From contig DMSR01000511.1 of the NCBI GenBank assembly GCA_003457145.1, positions 606 to 7,404 on the forward strand: a stretch of 6,799 bases of DNA. Reading direction: 5' to 3'. The position numbers were made by a program, and so were the translations under genes. The notes under the pieces were generated by a model that saw only the letters and a list, made by a program, of their open reading frames with translations, was not told the origin of the DNA and did no database searches. Below are positions 1 through 5,510 of the stretch, piece by piece; position 1 is the first letter of the stretch; each line of letters starts with the position of its first letter. The DNA is from Bacillus sp. (in: firmicutes) (GTDB lineage: Bacteria; Bacillota; Bacilli; Bacillales; Cytobacillaceae).

Positions 1-278
1 ATGAAGCGTGGCGTGGTATTGGAACCATCCCGGACAGTGGTCTTGACATAAAACCTGAATTTGAAAAGTATAACGCAAAAAAACGTTTCAAAGTTGAAAC
101 CGGTGAGCCCAGAAAGACTAAATGCAGGTGTGGCGAGGTCATCAGGGGATTGATTTCCCCTAACGAATGCAGCCTATTCGGCAAAGCGTGCCACCCGATG
201 AACCCAATCGGTCCTTGCATGGTTTCAGCAGAAGGAAGCTGTTCAGCTTTTTATCAATACATGAGGGAGAGTTATTGA
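1..278 (+). CDS. hypD: Hydrogenase maturation factor HypD, C-terminal part (5' end cut by window)
   Basis: Reading from base 3, 91 residues precede the TGA stop at 276-278; the N-terminal part lies outside the window. The visible part opens with a WRGIGTIPDSGL stretch and then a Cys-rich tail with six cysteines: KCRCGEVIRG, SPNEC, FGKACHP, IGPCMV and EGSCSAFY. This arrangement is the hallmark of the HypD C-terminus, where some of the cysteines bind the [4Fe-4S] cluster. In the known pathway HypD works with HypC as the scaffold on which the Fe(CN)2CO group of [NiFe] hydrogenases is built in the cytoplasm, receiving cyanide from HypE. The gene overlaps hypE by one base (TGATG), so the two are probably translationally coupled and part of a larger hyp operon upstream. 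The catalytic N-terminal cysteines cannot be checked here. Confidence 0.95.
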   Translation, partial: EAWRGIGTIPDSGLDIKPEFEKYNAKKRFKVETGEPRKTKCRCGEVIRGLISPNECSLFGKACHPMNPIGPCMVSAEGSCSAFYQYMRESY

Positions 279-1279
279 TGGAAAAGGTAATTAGCCTTGC
301 TCACGGTGATGGCGGAGAGTTAACTCACAGGTTGATTAGGGATGTTTTTATAAATGCATTCGGTAACCAGGAAGAATCGATGTTCGATGCTTCGATCTTA
401 AACATTCCCGGCAGCCAAATAGCTGTAACGACAGATTCTTTTGTCATCAAGCCAATATTTTTCCCAGGTGGATCGATTGGAAAGCTTGCGGTTGCGGGAA
501 CCGTTAATGATCTTGCCGTAAGCGGTGCTGTTCCCTTATATCTGACATGCGGCTTTGTAATCGAGGAAGGTTTCCAAGTGTCAGATTTAAAGAAGATTGT
601 TGAAGATATGGCTGAAGAAGCAAGTAAAACAGGGGTGAAAATCATAGCTGGTGATACAAAGGTAGTGGAGCGGGGCAGCGCGGACGGAGTTTATATCAAT
701 ACGACGGGGATTGGTTCATATTTACAAGGGCATGGAAATAGTCTTTCCTTTGAAGAAGGAGATGCTGTTATCGTCACGGGAACAATAGGAGACCATGGAA
801 TCGCTGTACTGGCAGCAAGGGGAGATCTTGGCATCAATGTCCCTATACAGAGTGATTGCGCTTCCCTAAACCATATGCTTGCTAAAATATATGAAAATAC
901 CAATGGTGTAAGAATTGTCCGCGATCCTACACGCGGTGGACTTGCCACGACACTTGTAGAAATTGTCGAGGATTTTTCGCTGAATGTTGTAATTAAAGAA
1001 GAGCTGATTCCAGTCAAAGAGCAGGTTCATGGAATGTGCGACCTCGTAGGGTTCGATCCGTTGTATTTAGCCAACGAGGGCAAAGCAATTTTGATCGTTG
1101 CGGCCGAGGAGAAGGATAAGGTTTTGGATATTCTGACTGGATTTCCAGAGGGAGAGAATGCAGTTGTCATTGGGGAAGTAACAGGAACTGGAAGAGGGCG
1201 CCTATTATTGGAGACGCCACTTGGTTCTAAAAGACTTTTGACAAGGCTAGCTGGAATGATGCTTCCAAGGATATGTTAA
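278..1279 (+). CDS. hypE: Hydrogenase expression/formation protein HypE (carbamoyl dehydratase)
   Basis: 333 residues, the usual HypE length. The reading frame is open back to 167, but the ATG at 278 is the right start: an AGGGAGA site (264-270) lies seven bases before it, and the protein then begins MEKVISLAHGDGGELTH, the normal HypE N-terminus. The C-terminus is Pro-Arg-Ile-Cys, the diagnostic tail whose last Cys (residue 333) accepts a carbamoyl group from HypF; HypE dehydrates it with ATP to a thiocyanate and hands cyanide to the HypC-HypD iron. Family motifs of the PurM/AIR-synthetase-like ATP fold are visible: TTDSFV followed by GSIGKLAVAGTVNDLA, IIAGDTKVVERG, DPTRGGLATTLVEI and DPLYLANEGKA. 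It overlaps hypD by one base. No convincing GC-rich terminator follows, only an A-run/T-run stretch near 1309-1323. Confidence 0.96.
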   Translation: MEKVISLAHGDGGELTHRLIRDVFINAFGNQEESMFDASILNIPGSQIAVTTDSFVIKPIFFPGGSIGKLAVAGTVNDLAVSGAVPLYLTCGFVIEEGFQVSDLKKIVEDMAEEASKTGVKIIAGDTKVVERGSADGVYINTTGIGSYLQGHGNSLSFEEGDAVIVTGTIGDHGIAVLAARGDLGINVPIQSDCASLNHMLAKIYENTNGVRIVRDPTRGGLATTLVEIVEDFSLNVVIKEELIPVKEQVHGMCDLVGFDPLYLANEGKAILIVAAEEKDKVLDILTGFPEGENAVVIGEVTGTGRGRLLLETPLGSKRLLTRLAGMMLPRIC

Positions 1280-1339
1280 ACCCGATGATCTCTACAGATT
1301 TGCAAAGTTAAAAAATTTTTTTATATCCGCATAAACAGA

Positions 1340-1368
1340 CACATTTCGACCGGGAATTAGGGTATAAT
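1340..1368 (+). promoter_or_regulatory. Putative sigma-A promoter for ypmP
   Basis: A perfect TATAAT -10 box lies at 1363-1368. Seventeen bases upstream only a poor -35 (CACATT, 1340-1345) is seen, and there is no TG extension. The distance to the TTG start at 1402 fits a short leader of about 25-30 bases. The rest of the 1280-1401 gap is A+T-rich with nothing else recognisable. Confidence 0.5.
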
Positions 1369-1401
1369 ATAATCAAACGGGTATAAAAGAGGATTGATAT
1401 T

Positions 1402-1653
1402 TTGCTATTCAAAAGCCTAGAGTTCAAAAATGTTGTTGGACAGAAGGTTAAAGTCGTTGATATTCCTGTGTTGGAAGAAGAGAGTCCCTATTATTTCATG
1501 ATCCAAGTCCGTTTGCAAACTTTCATAACAGCCATTTACCAGGAACGAAACGCAAGAAAGTTTTATTCTTTTAAAGAGTATTTAAAAAGAGTTATGAAAT
1601 GGCCGGAATATGAACAGTTATTTAAGTCGGCCGAATTGAAAAATAACGCATAA
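1402..1653 (+). CDS. ypmP: YpmP-like small protein of unknown function (DUF2535 type)
   Basis: 83 residues starting at TTG, with an AAAGAGG site at 1386-1392 nine bases upstream; no ATG lies near enough to compete. The protein is soluble and charged, with no signal peptide, membrane segment or cysteine. It has a beta-rich looking first half (LEFKNVVGQKVKVVDIPVLEEE) and a second half rich in Tyr, Phe, Lys and Arg (FYSFKEYLKRVMKWPEY). From memory, this length and sequence style match Bacillus YpmP (DUF2535), whose function is unknown, and the ypmQ, ypmR and ypmS genes downstream support that reading. In B. subtilis ypmP sits close to ypmQ, while here a DegV gene, a kinase and a small reading frame lie between. 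It has its own -10 box and a terminator right after it, so it is monocistronic. Confidence 0.72.
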   Translation: MLFKSLEFKNVVGQKVKVVDIPVLEEESPYYFMIQVRLQTFITAIYQERNARKFYSFKEYLKRVMKWPEYEQLFKSAELKNNA

Positions 1654-1665
1654 GGATTACTTTTG

Positions 1666-1696
1666 AAGCGCCAATAATGGCGCTTTTGTTCTTTTT
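1666..1696 (+). terminator. Intrinsic terminator of ypmP
   Basis: The perfect seven-pair stem AAGCGCC (1666-1672) / GGCGCTT (1679-1685) encloses an AATAAT loop and runs into a T-rich tail (TTTTGTTCTTTTT, 1684-1696). It starts 12 bases after the ypmP stop and separates ypmP from the DegV gene. Confidence 0.9.
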
Positions 1697-1736
1697 ACAG
1701 ATTCTCCCGGAAATTAAGTTCCCAAGGAACAAATAT

Positions 1737-1765
1737 TTTTATTTAAAAATATGAATAGGTATAAT
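1737..1765 (+). promoter_or_regulatory. Putative sigma-A promoter for the DegV-family gene
   Basis: A perfect TATAAT -10 box at 1760-1765 lies 33 bases before the ATG, inside a very A+T-rich tract. The -35 at 17-base spacing (TTTTAT, 1737-1742) matches the consensus poorly, so the exact -35 is uncertain. The upstream terminator means that this gene needs its own promoter. Confidence 0.5.
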
Positions 1766-1798
1766 AGTTACAGTGTTTGTTGATAGGGATGTGAGTAT

Positions 1799-2641
1799 AT
1801 GAATAAAATTAAGATTGTGACTGATTCTACTTGCGATTTAAGTGCAGAAATGATTGAAAAGCTGGACATTACTGTGGTTCCTTTATCGATTTCTATTAAT
1901 GGTGAGACCTATTTGGATAAAGTCGATCTTACCCCGGAAGAATTCATTTTAAAAATGAAGTCCTCTTCTGAATTGCCAAAAAGTTCCCAGCCAGCTGCGG
2001 GTGCATTCCTAAAAGTGTATGACGAGCTTGGCGGCCAGGGCTACGATGTTATTTCGATACATATGTCTGGCGGTATGAGCGGAACTGTTCGTTCTGCAGA
2101 AAGTGCAGCGCAAATGACGACTGCCAACGTAAGAGTGGTCGATTCGCGTTTTATTTCGAAAGGTTTGGGTTTTCAGGTCCTTGAGGCGGCGTATTTGGCA
2201 GCTGAAGGCAAAACCGTTGACCAAATTCTTGAACGTCTAAACATTGTACGTGAACAGACCCGGTTATTCGTTGTCGTGGATACCTTGGAAAATTTAGTGA
2301 AAGGCGGGCGTATTGGAAAGGGTCGCGCTTTAATTGGTTCTTTGTTAAACATCAAGCCAATTGCTTCACTTGAGGGCGGGGAATATAGCCCCGTATCAAA
2401 AGCAAGAAGTCACTCTCAGGTTGTTAAATTTCTTAACAATCAATTTGCAGCTGATGTGAAGGGAAAAACAATCAAGGGTGTCGGCCTTGTCCACGCTGAA
2501 GGATTGCAGCTAGCATCGAAGTTAAAGCAAGCAATAATGGATTCAACCGGCTATGAAGATATAAACATCGAAGATACAACGCCAATAATAAGCACCCACA
2601 CAGGTGTAGGTGCGATTGGATTCATGTATTATTTTGAATAA
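1799..2641 (+). CDS. DegV family protein (EDD fold, fatty-acid-binding, FakB-like)
   Basis: 280 residues, the normal DegV length, starting at ATG with a GGATGTGA site (1787-1794, one mismatch to GGAGGTGA) just upstream. Family landmarks in order: IVTDSTCDL (residues 6-14), LPKSSQPAAGAF, the HMSGGMSGT loop (88-96, here in place of the common S-x-L-S-G-T), VVDSRFISKGLG, the signature TLENLVKGGRIGK (162-174) with LLNIKPIASLEGG after it, and a GVGAIGFMYYF end. DegV proteins bind one fatty acid in a deep pocket; FakB members present it to the kinase FakA, making acyl-phosphate for phospholipid synthesis. Whether this copy is a true FakB cannot be settled without its partner, which is not in the window. 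It is cytoplasmic, has no signal peptide, and forms a single-gene unit between two terminators. The name DegV does not imply a role in protease control. Confidence 0.93.
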   Translation: MNKIKIVTDSTCDLSAEMIEKLDITVVPLSISINGETYLDKVDLTPEEFILKMKSSSELPKSSQPAAGAFLKVYDELGGQGYDVISIHMSGGMSGTVRSAESAAQMTTANVRVVDSRFISKGLGFQVLEAAYLAAEGKTVDQILERLNIVREQTRLFVVVDTLENLVKGGRIGKGRALIGSLLNIKPIASLEGGEYSPVSKARSHSQVVKFLNNQFAADVKGKTIKGVGLVHAEGLQLASKLKQAIMDSTGYEDINIEDTTPIISTHTGVGAIGFMYYFE

Positions 2642-2646
2642 ACAGC

Positions 2647-2679
2647 AAATCCTGAATCAAAAGATTCAGGATTTTTTTT
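2647..2679 (+). terminator. Intrinsic terminator of the DegV-family gene
   Basis: The twelve-pair perfect stem AAATCCTGAATC (2647-2658) / GATTCAGGATTT (2663-2674) has an AAAA loop and a run of eight T (2672-2679). It begins five bases after the stop codon. Its sequence closely resembles the terminator after the kinase gene. Confidence 0.93.
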
Positions 2680-2782
2680 AGCTAATTCCTAAAACTTGTT
2701 GCTTTATTAAAAAAACGTCAATACAAAAAAATGTGAAAAATATCCTATTGCAGAATAAAAATACAGCTTTTTTATACTAAAA

Positions 2783-2812
2783 ATAGGAATTCTACGAGGA
2801 ATTGTCGAATAT
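2783..2812 (+). promoter_or_regulatory. Putative sigma-H promoter of the histidine kinase gene
   Basis: The -35 ATAGGAATT (2783-2791) fits RnAGGAwWW at every position. After a 12-base spacer, GTCGAATAT (2804-2812) fits RnnGAATww at every position. This is the consensus I know for Bacillus sigma-H, the factor of the transition to sporulation, with its usual spacing of 11-12. The predicted transcription start is about 2817-2819, which leaves roughly 42 bases of leader to the ATG at 2860. A vegetative alternative, TATACT at 2773-2778, has only a weak -35 (TTGCAG, 2748-2753) at a long 19-base spacing. Confidence 0.7.
2803..2809 (+). promoter_or_regulatory. Putative Spo0A box (0A box) overlapping the sigma-H -10
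   Basis: TGTCGAA is identical to the seven-base consensus bound by Spo0A~P. It covers the -10 element of the sigma-H-like promoter, so bound Spo0A would more likely block than help that promoter. A seven-base match is weak evidence alone: the same heptamer also occurs inside the ypmQ coding region at 5089-5095. Position, not sequence, makes this copy interesting. Confidence 0.4.
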
Positions 2813-2859
2813 TCACAAGTACTTCATTATTGTATAGAACGGGTAGTGATCTTGTAGAT

Positions 2860-4482
2860 ATGAAGCTTAATATAAAAAACATGCCATTGTTTAACAGAGT
2901 TTTGCTTTTCTCTTTCATGATCACGACTATAGTTGTCGTTTCAACGACTGGCAGCAGTTTTTATCTTCAGTCAAAGCAGCTAAAAACGCAAATGACAGAT
3001 CGGGTCAAGGGGGTTGCGGCATTGTGGGCCTCGACGATTTCACCAGGAGATATATCTAAAGCTAAAGAAATCAATGAAATAGGCAACCCATCTATCGACC
3101 GATTAGTTAGCCTCCTTACAATGGTGAATGAGAAGAACTCTTCTTTCATGGGGGGCTTTTTGCTTTTGCCAGAGGAATTTCCTGATAAGAAATTGTTTGT
3201 ATTGGCAGCCTCGACCATTTATGAGGAAAAATCTTTTGAATCCCTTATTTATTATGAAGCGGGAGAAGAGTTCTTGAATGCATTTAAAAAAGCTAGGGAG
3301 CAAAAAAAGATTTCTTCTACAGATATATATAAAGATCAGTTCGGTACCTGGATAACAGCCTTTGCTCCCATAATTGATCATAATGGGAAGGTAATAGCCA
3401 TATTGGGAATAGATGTCGAGGCATCCATTATAAAAAAAAATCAGTCAGAAACGCTGTTAATCTTGCTTTTAGAAATGGCAGCGATCATATTGGGAGTTTA
3501 TATAATTTTAAATTGGGGCTTGAAAAAAGTGCTCAAGCCAGTTAATGACCTTTTTTATGGAATCAAGGAAATAAGCACTGGAAATTTCTCTGTCCGCTTG
3601 CCGGTGCATGACAAATCAGAACTTGGATTATTAAGTGATAAATTTAATGAGATGGCGACTCAATTATCTCACCTCTTTGAAACGGTATCTGCAGCTTCAA
3701 GGCAATTGGGACAATCCCCGATCAATGACAACGAATCGATGTTATTGGGGGAGGCAATTGACCGTATGGAGGATATCTTTCAAAGGACAAAGCTGCAGCA
3801 AGAGCTGCAGCGTGCAGAAAAAATGAATGCAATTGGACAGCTGGCGGCCTCTGTTGCCCATGAAATCAGAAATCCGATGACGGTGGTCAAAGGTTTTCTG
3901 CAACTTTTCCTTGCCAAAGACTTGAGTGAAGAAGAGCTTATGTATTTGAAGTTAATGATTGAAGAGTTAAACAGGGCGGAAACAATCATAAATGATTATT
4001 TGAGCTTAGCAAAACCTGATATTGGAACGCTTGAAATAATAGACAGCAGGGATATGGCAGAGAAAGTTATGGACTTGATGACTTCTTATGCCATGATGTC
4101 CAAGAATATTTCACTTCATTGTGAAATAAAGGAGGACATGAATATACGAGGTAATAGAAACGAATTAAAACAGGTGTTGATCAATATTTTAAAGAATGGC
4201 ATAGAAGCCATGAAAGACGGCGGCAAATTAAGTTTGACTTTGGAAAAAGAAGGCTCCTATGGGGTGTTCATTATCAGTGATACGGGCATTGGAATGACCG
4301 ATGATGAGTTATCCAGGCTGGGAACAGCATTTTATTCATTGAAAGAGCGCGGTACAGGAATGGGATTAATGGTTTGTTATCAAATTATCGACCGTATGAA
4401 GGGGTATATAAACGTTACCAGCAAAAAAGGGGAAGGCACGACTTTTGAAATCAAGGTACCTCTATATCTCGAAAATCCCTGA
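2860..4482 (+). CDS. Membrane sensor histidine kinase, sporulation-kinase-like, orphan
   Basis: 540 residues from ATG 2860. A TTG at 2830 is in frame but has no Shine-Dalgarno site and lies almost at the predicted transcription start; the ATG has GTGATC (2846-2851) eight bases upstream and gives a normal N-terminus just before the first membrane segment. Domains in order: membrane segment at about 12-32; an external domain of about 165 residues, possibly single-Cache type, ending in FGTWITAFAPIIDHNGKVIAI-like sequence (judged from pattern only); second membrane segment at about 199-220; HAMP at about 217-272; HisKA with the phosphorylated His334 in AHEIRNPMTVVKGFLQL; HATPase with N-box N442/N446, G1 box DTGIGM (D474), and G2 box GTGMGL (from G498). 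No PAS domain is seen. The H-box closely resembles KinA-type kinases that phosphorylate Spo0F. No response regulator gene is adjacent, so it is an orphan as far as the window shows. All catalytic motifs are intact. Confidence 0.9.
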   Translation: MKLNIKNMPLFNRVLLFSFMITTIVVVSTTGSSFYLQSKQLKTQMTDRVKGVAALWASTISPGDISKAKEINEIGNPSIDRLVSLLTMVNEKNSSFMGGFLLLPEEFPDKKLFVLAASTIYEEKSFESLIYYEAGEEFLNAFKKAREQKKISSTDIYKDQFGTWITAFAPIIDHNGKVIAILGIDVEASIIKKNQSETLLILLLEMAAIILGVYIILNWGLKKVLKPVNDLFYGIKEISTGNFSVRLPVHDKSELGLLSDKFNEMATQLSHLFETVSAASRQLGQSPINDNESMLLGEAIDRMEDIFQRTKLQQELQRAEKMNAIGQLAASVAHEIRNPMTVVKGFLQLFLAKDLSEEELMYLKLMIEELNRAETIINDYLSLAKPDIGTLEIIDSRDMAEKVMDLMTSYAMMSKNISLHCEIKEDMNIRGNRNELKQVLINILKNGIEAMKDGGKLSLTLEKEGSYGVFIISDTGIGMTDDELSRLGTAFYSLKERGTGMGLMVCYQIIDRMKGYINVTSKKGEGTTFEIKVPLYLENP

Positions 4483-4501
4483 ATGAATTCAGGGATTTTT
4501 T
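4472..4501 (+). terminator. Intrinsic terminator of the kinase gene, overlapping its stop codon
   Basis: The twelve-pair perfect stem AAAATCCCTGAA (4472-4483) / TTCAGGGATTTT (4488-4499) with a TGAA loop ends in TTTTTT (4496-4501). The left arm contains the last codons and the TGA stop (4480-4482), so a ribosome finishing the gene covers the hairpin. Confidence 0.9.
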
Positions 4502-4560
4502 CATCTTCGATATTTTAGCGGTTTTAAAATGTATTTTAAAAAGGGGAGCTTGCGATTCCA

Positions 4561-4713
4561 GTGAGGATAGAAGTTAATAATGGAGAAGCCTGCGGAATTT
4601 CAGGAACTCGGGTGAACAAAGCGGAATTTCCAGTCTTTGAATTTTTTGTACCCAGAGTTTATCAACTGCTTTTTCCTGACCATGAAGAATTCCCAAATGA
4701 GATAAAGCTGTAG
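4561..4713 (+). CDS. Possible small protein of 50 residues, unrecognised
   Basis: GTG-started frame of 50 codons plus TAG filling half of the 337-base gap between the kinase and ypmQ. AAAAGGGGAG (4539-4548) is a good ribosome binding site, but its 12-base distance to the GTG is long; an ATT at 4555 would be better spaced yet rare as a start, and an in-frame stop (4537-4539) limits extension upstream. The product is acidic, with one Cys, no signal peptide and no clear membrane helix. It begins with RIEVNNGEACGISG, has an aromatic, hydrophobic middle (VFEFFVPRVYQLLF), and ends PDHEEFPNEIKL. I do not recognise it. Codon use (about a third G or C at third positions) looks like the neighbours. Either a real small gene or a remnant of a longer one. 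A possible -10 (TAAAAT, 4525-4530) is weak, and no terminator follows. Confidence 0.5.
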   Translation: MRIEVNNGEACGISGTRVNKAEFPVFEFFVPRVYQLLFPDHEEFPNEIKL

Positions 4714-4772
4714 TGATTGTGGCAAATTTCACTGTTTTCTCTCACCTTTTTCTTTCTTCTCTCAAAATCGTC

Positions 4773-4781
4773 TGCTAGAAT
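4773..4781 (+). promoter_or_regulatory. Putative extended -10 promoter for ypmQ
   Basis: TGCTAGAAT is an extended -10 (TG-n-TAGAAT) 38 bases upstream of the ypmQ ATG. No good -35 is seen; the expected place lies inside a pyrimidine-rich tract (4735-4763). An extended -10 can act without a strong -35. A second TAGAAT at 4791-4796 lies too close to the start codon to be preferred. Confidence 0.45.
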
Positions 4782-4819
4782 GATTGTGGATAGAATTAGT
4801 GAGAATGCAGGTGATTTGG

Positions 4820-5398
4820 ATGAGAAAAAGTCTTTTGATATTAATAATTGGAGCAGTAATGGTATTTGCTGCTGGGTGTGGAAATGGCGGAATCAAGGAT
4901 GCCAAAAATTACCCAATTGAAAATTTTACTTTTACCAGTCATGAAGGCAAGGAGTTTGGCATGAGTGATTTGGAAGGAAAAGTCTGGATAGCTGACTTTG
5001 TCTTTACTAACTGTGCGGATGTTTGCCCCCCAATGACCGCTAATATGGCAAAACTGCAGGAAAAGGTCAAAGATGAGGGAGTTGAGAATGTCGAATTTGT
5101 CTCCTTCAGTGTAGATCCAGCTGTCGACAGCCCGCAAGTATTAAAGGAGTTTGGAGAGAAGTTCCATGTTGATTTTAATAACTGGACGTTCCTTACAGGT
5201 TATTCACAGGAAGAGATTGAAAAGTTTGCTTTGGAAAACTTCAAAACGCTTGTTAAAAAGCCCCAGGAAGGTGACCAGGTGATACATGGAACCGATTTTT
5301 ATCTTGTAGACCAAAGTGGAACGATGGTTAAGTATTATTCAGGTTTTAAAGATGTGCCTTTTGATGATATAATAAAGGATATAAAAACACTTCAGTAG
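4820..5398 (+). CDS. ypmQ: SCO1/SenC family copper lipoprotein (cytochrome oxidase CuA assembly)
   Basis: 192 residues. The frame is open from 4784, but the ATG at 4820 is chosen because AGGTGAT (4809-4815) precedes it and the protein then starts MRKSLLILIIGAVMVFAAGC, a lipoprotein signal peptide whose lipobox Cys would be acylated and anchor it outside the membrane. The thioredoxin-like SCO fold shows copper-binding Cys65 and Cys69 in the CxxxCP motif (NCADVCPPMT), the family motif FSVDPAVDSP, and the third copper ligand His156 in IHGTDFYLVD. Family members bind copper and help load the CuA site of cytochrome c oxidase subunit II; the B. subtilis homologue YpmQ (BsSco) serves the caa3 oxidase. 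No oxidase gene is nearby. All copper ligands are present, so the protein should be functional. It ends in its own terminator and is separate from ypmR. Confidence 0.95.
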   Translation: MRKSLLILIIGAVMVFAAGCGNGGIKDAKNYPIENFTFTSHEGKEFGMSDLEGKVWIADFVFTNCADVCPPMTANMAKLQEKVKDEGVENVEFVSFSVDPAVDSPQVLKEFGEKFHVDFNNWTFLTGYSQEEIEKFALENFKTLVKKPQEGDQVIHGTDFYLVDQSGTMVKYYSGFKDVPFDDIIKDIKTLQ

Positions 5399-5422
5399 GC
5401 CACATTAGTGGCCTGTTTTTTT
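5397..5422 (+). terminator. Intrinsic terminator of ypmQ, overlapping its stop codon
   Basis: The perfect seven-pair, GC-rich stem AGGCCAC (5397-5403) / GTGGCCT (5408-5414) encloses an ATTA loop; after one G comes a run of seven T (5416-5422). The first two stem bases belong to the TAG stop. Confidence 0.92.
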
Positions 5423-5471
5423 GGCGTTCTCAAGACTAGAATACTATTAATTTTTATGAAAAGCTTAGAAA

Positions 5472-5480
5472 TGATATAAT
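5472..5480 (+). promoter_or_regulatory. Extended -10 promoter for the ypmR-ypmS unit
   Basis: TGATATAAT is a perfect extended -10 (TG-n-TATAAT). The -35 at 17-base spacing (TTTATG, 5452-5457) matches three of six consensus bases. The box lies 30 bases before the ypmR start and downstream of the ypmQ terminator, as expected for a new transcription unit. Confidence 0.65.
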
Positions 5481-5510
5481 ATGAATACTTTTAAAGGCAG
5501 GTGATACAAG

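Noticed and set aside
167..277. 37-residue N-terminal extension of HypE in the same frame.
   Set aside because: It lies inside the hypD coding end, and the ATG at 278 has a ribosome binding site and yields the normal HypE N-terminus.
325..1017. Two minus-strand frames of about 107 residues opposite hypE.
   Set aside because: They lie wholly antisense to a well-supported gene, show no protein-family motifs, and look like shadows of its codon bias.
1345..1350. TTCGAC upstream of ypmP as a reverse-strand Spo0A box.
   Set aside because: The next base is C instead of A, so it is a six-of-seven match, and there is no sporulation link to ypmP.
2680..2782. Riboswitch or small RNA in the gap before the kinase.
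   Set aside because: The stretch is A-rich with no stable stems other than the DegV terminator upstream, and no known leader motif.
2830..2859. TTG start extending the kinase by ten residues.
   Set aside because: No Shine-Dalgarno site precedes it and it is only about 13 bases after the predicted transcription start; ATG 2860 fits better.
4519..4548. Sigma-B-like promoter (GGTTTTAA ... GGGGAG) before the small frame.
   Set aside because: The GGGGAG fails the GGGwAT -10 pattern and is better explained as the ribosome binding site.
4717..4920. Plus-strand frame of 67 residues starting in the ypmQ promoter.
   Set aside because: It overlaps the ypmQ signal peptide in another frame, begins in the pyrimidine tract and lacks a convincing ribosome binding site.
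5089..5095. Second perfect TGTCGAA (Spo0A box).
   Set aside because: It lies deep inside the ypmQ coding region with no promoter nearby; it serves as a reminder that this heptamer arises by chance.
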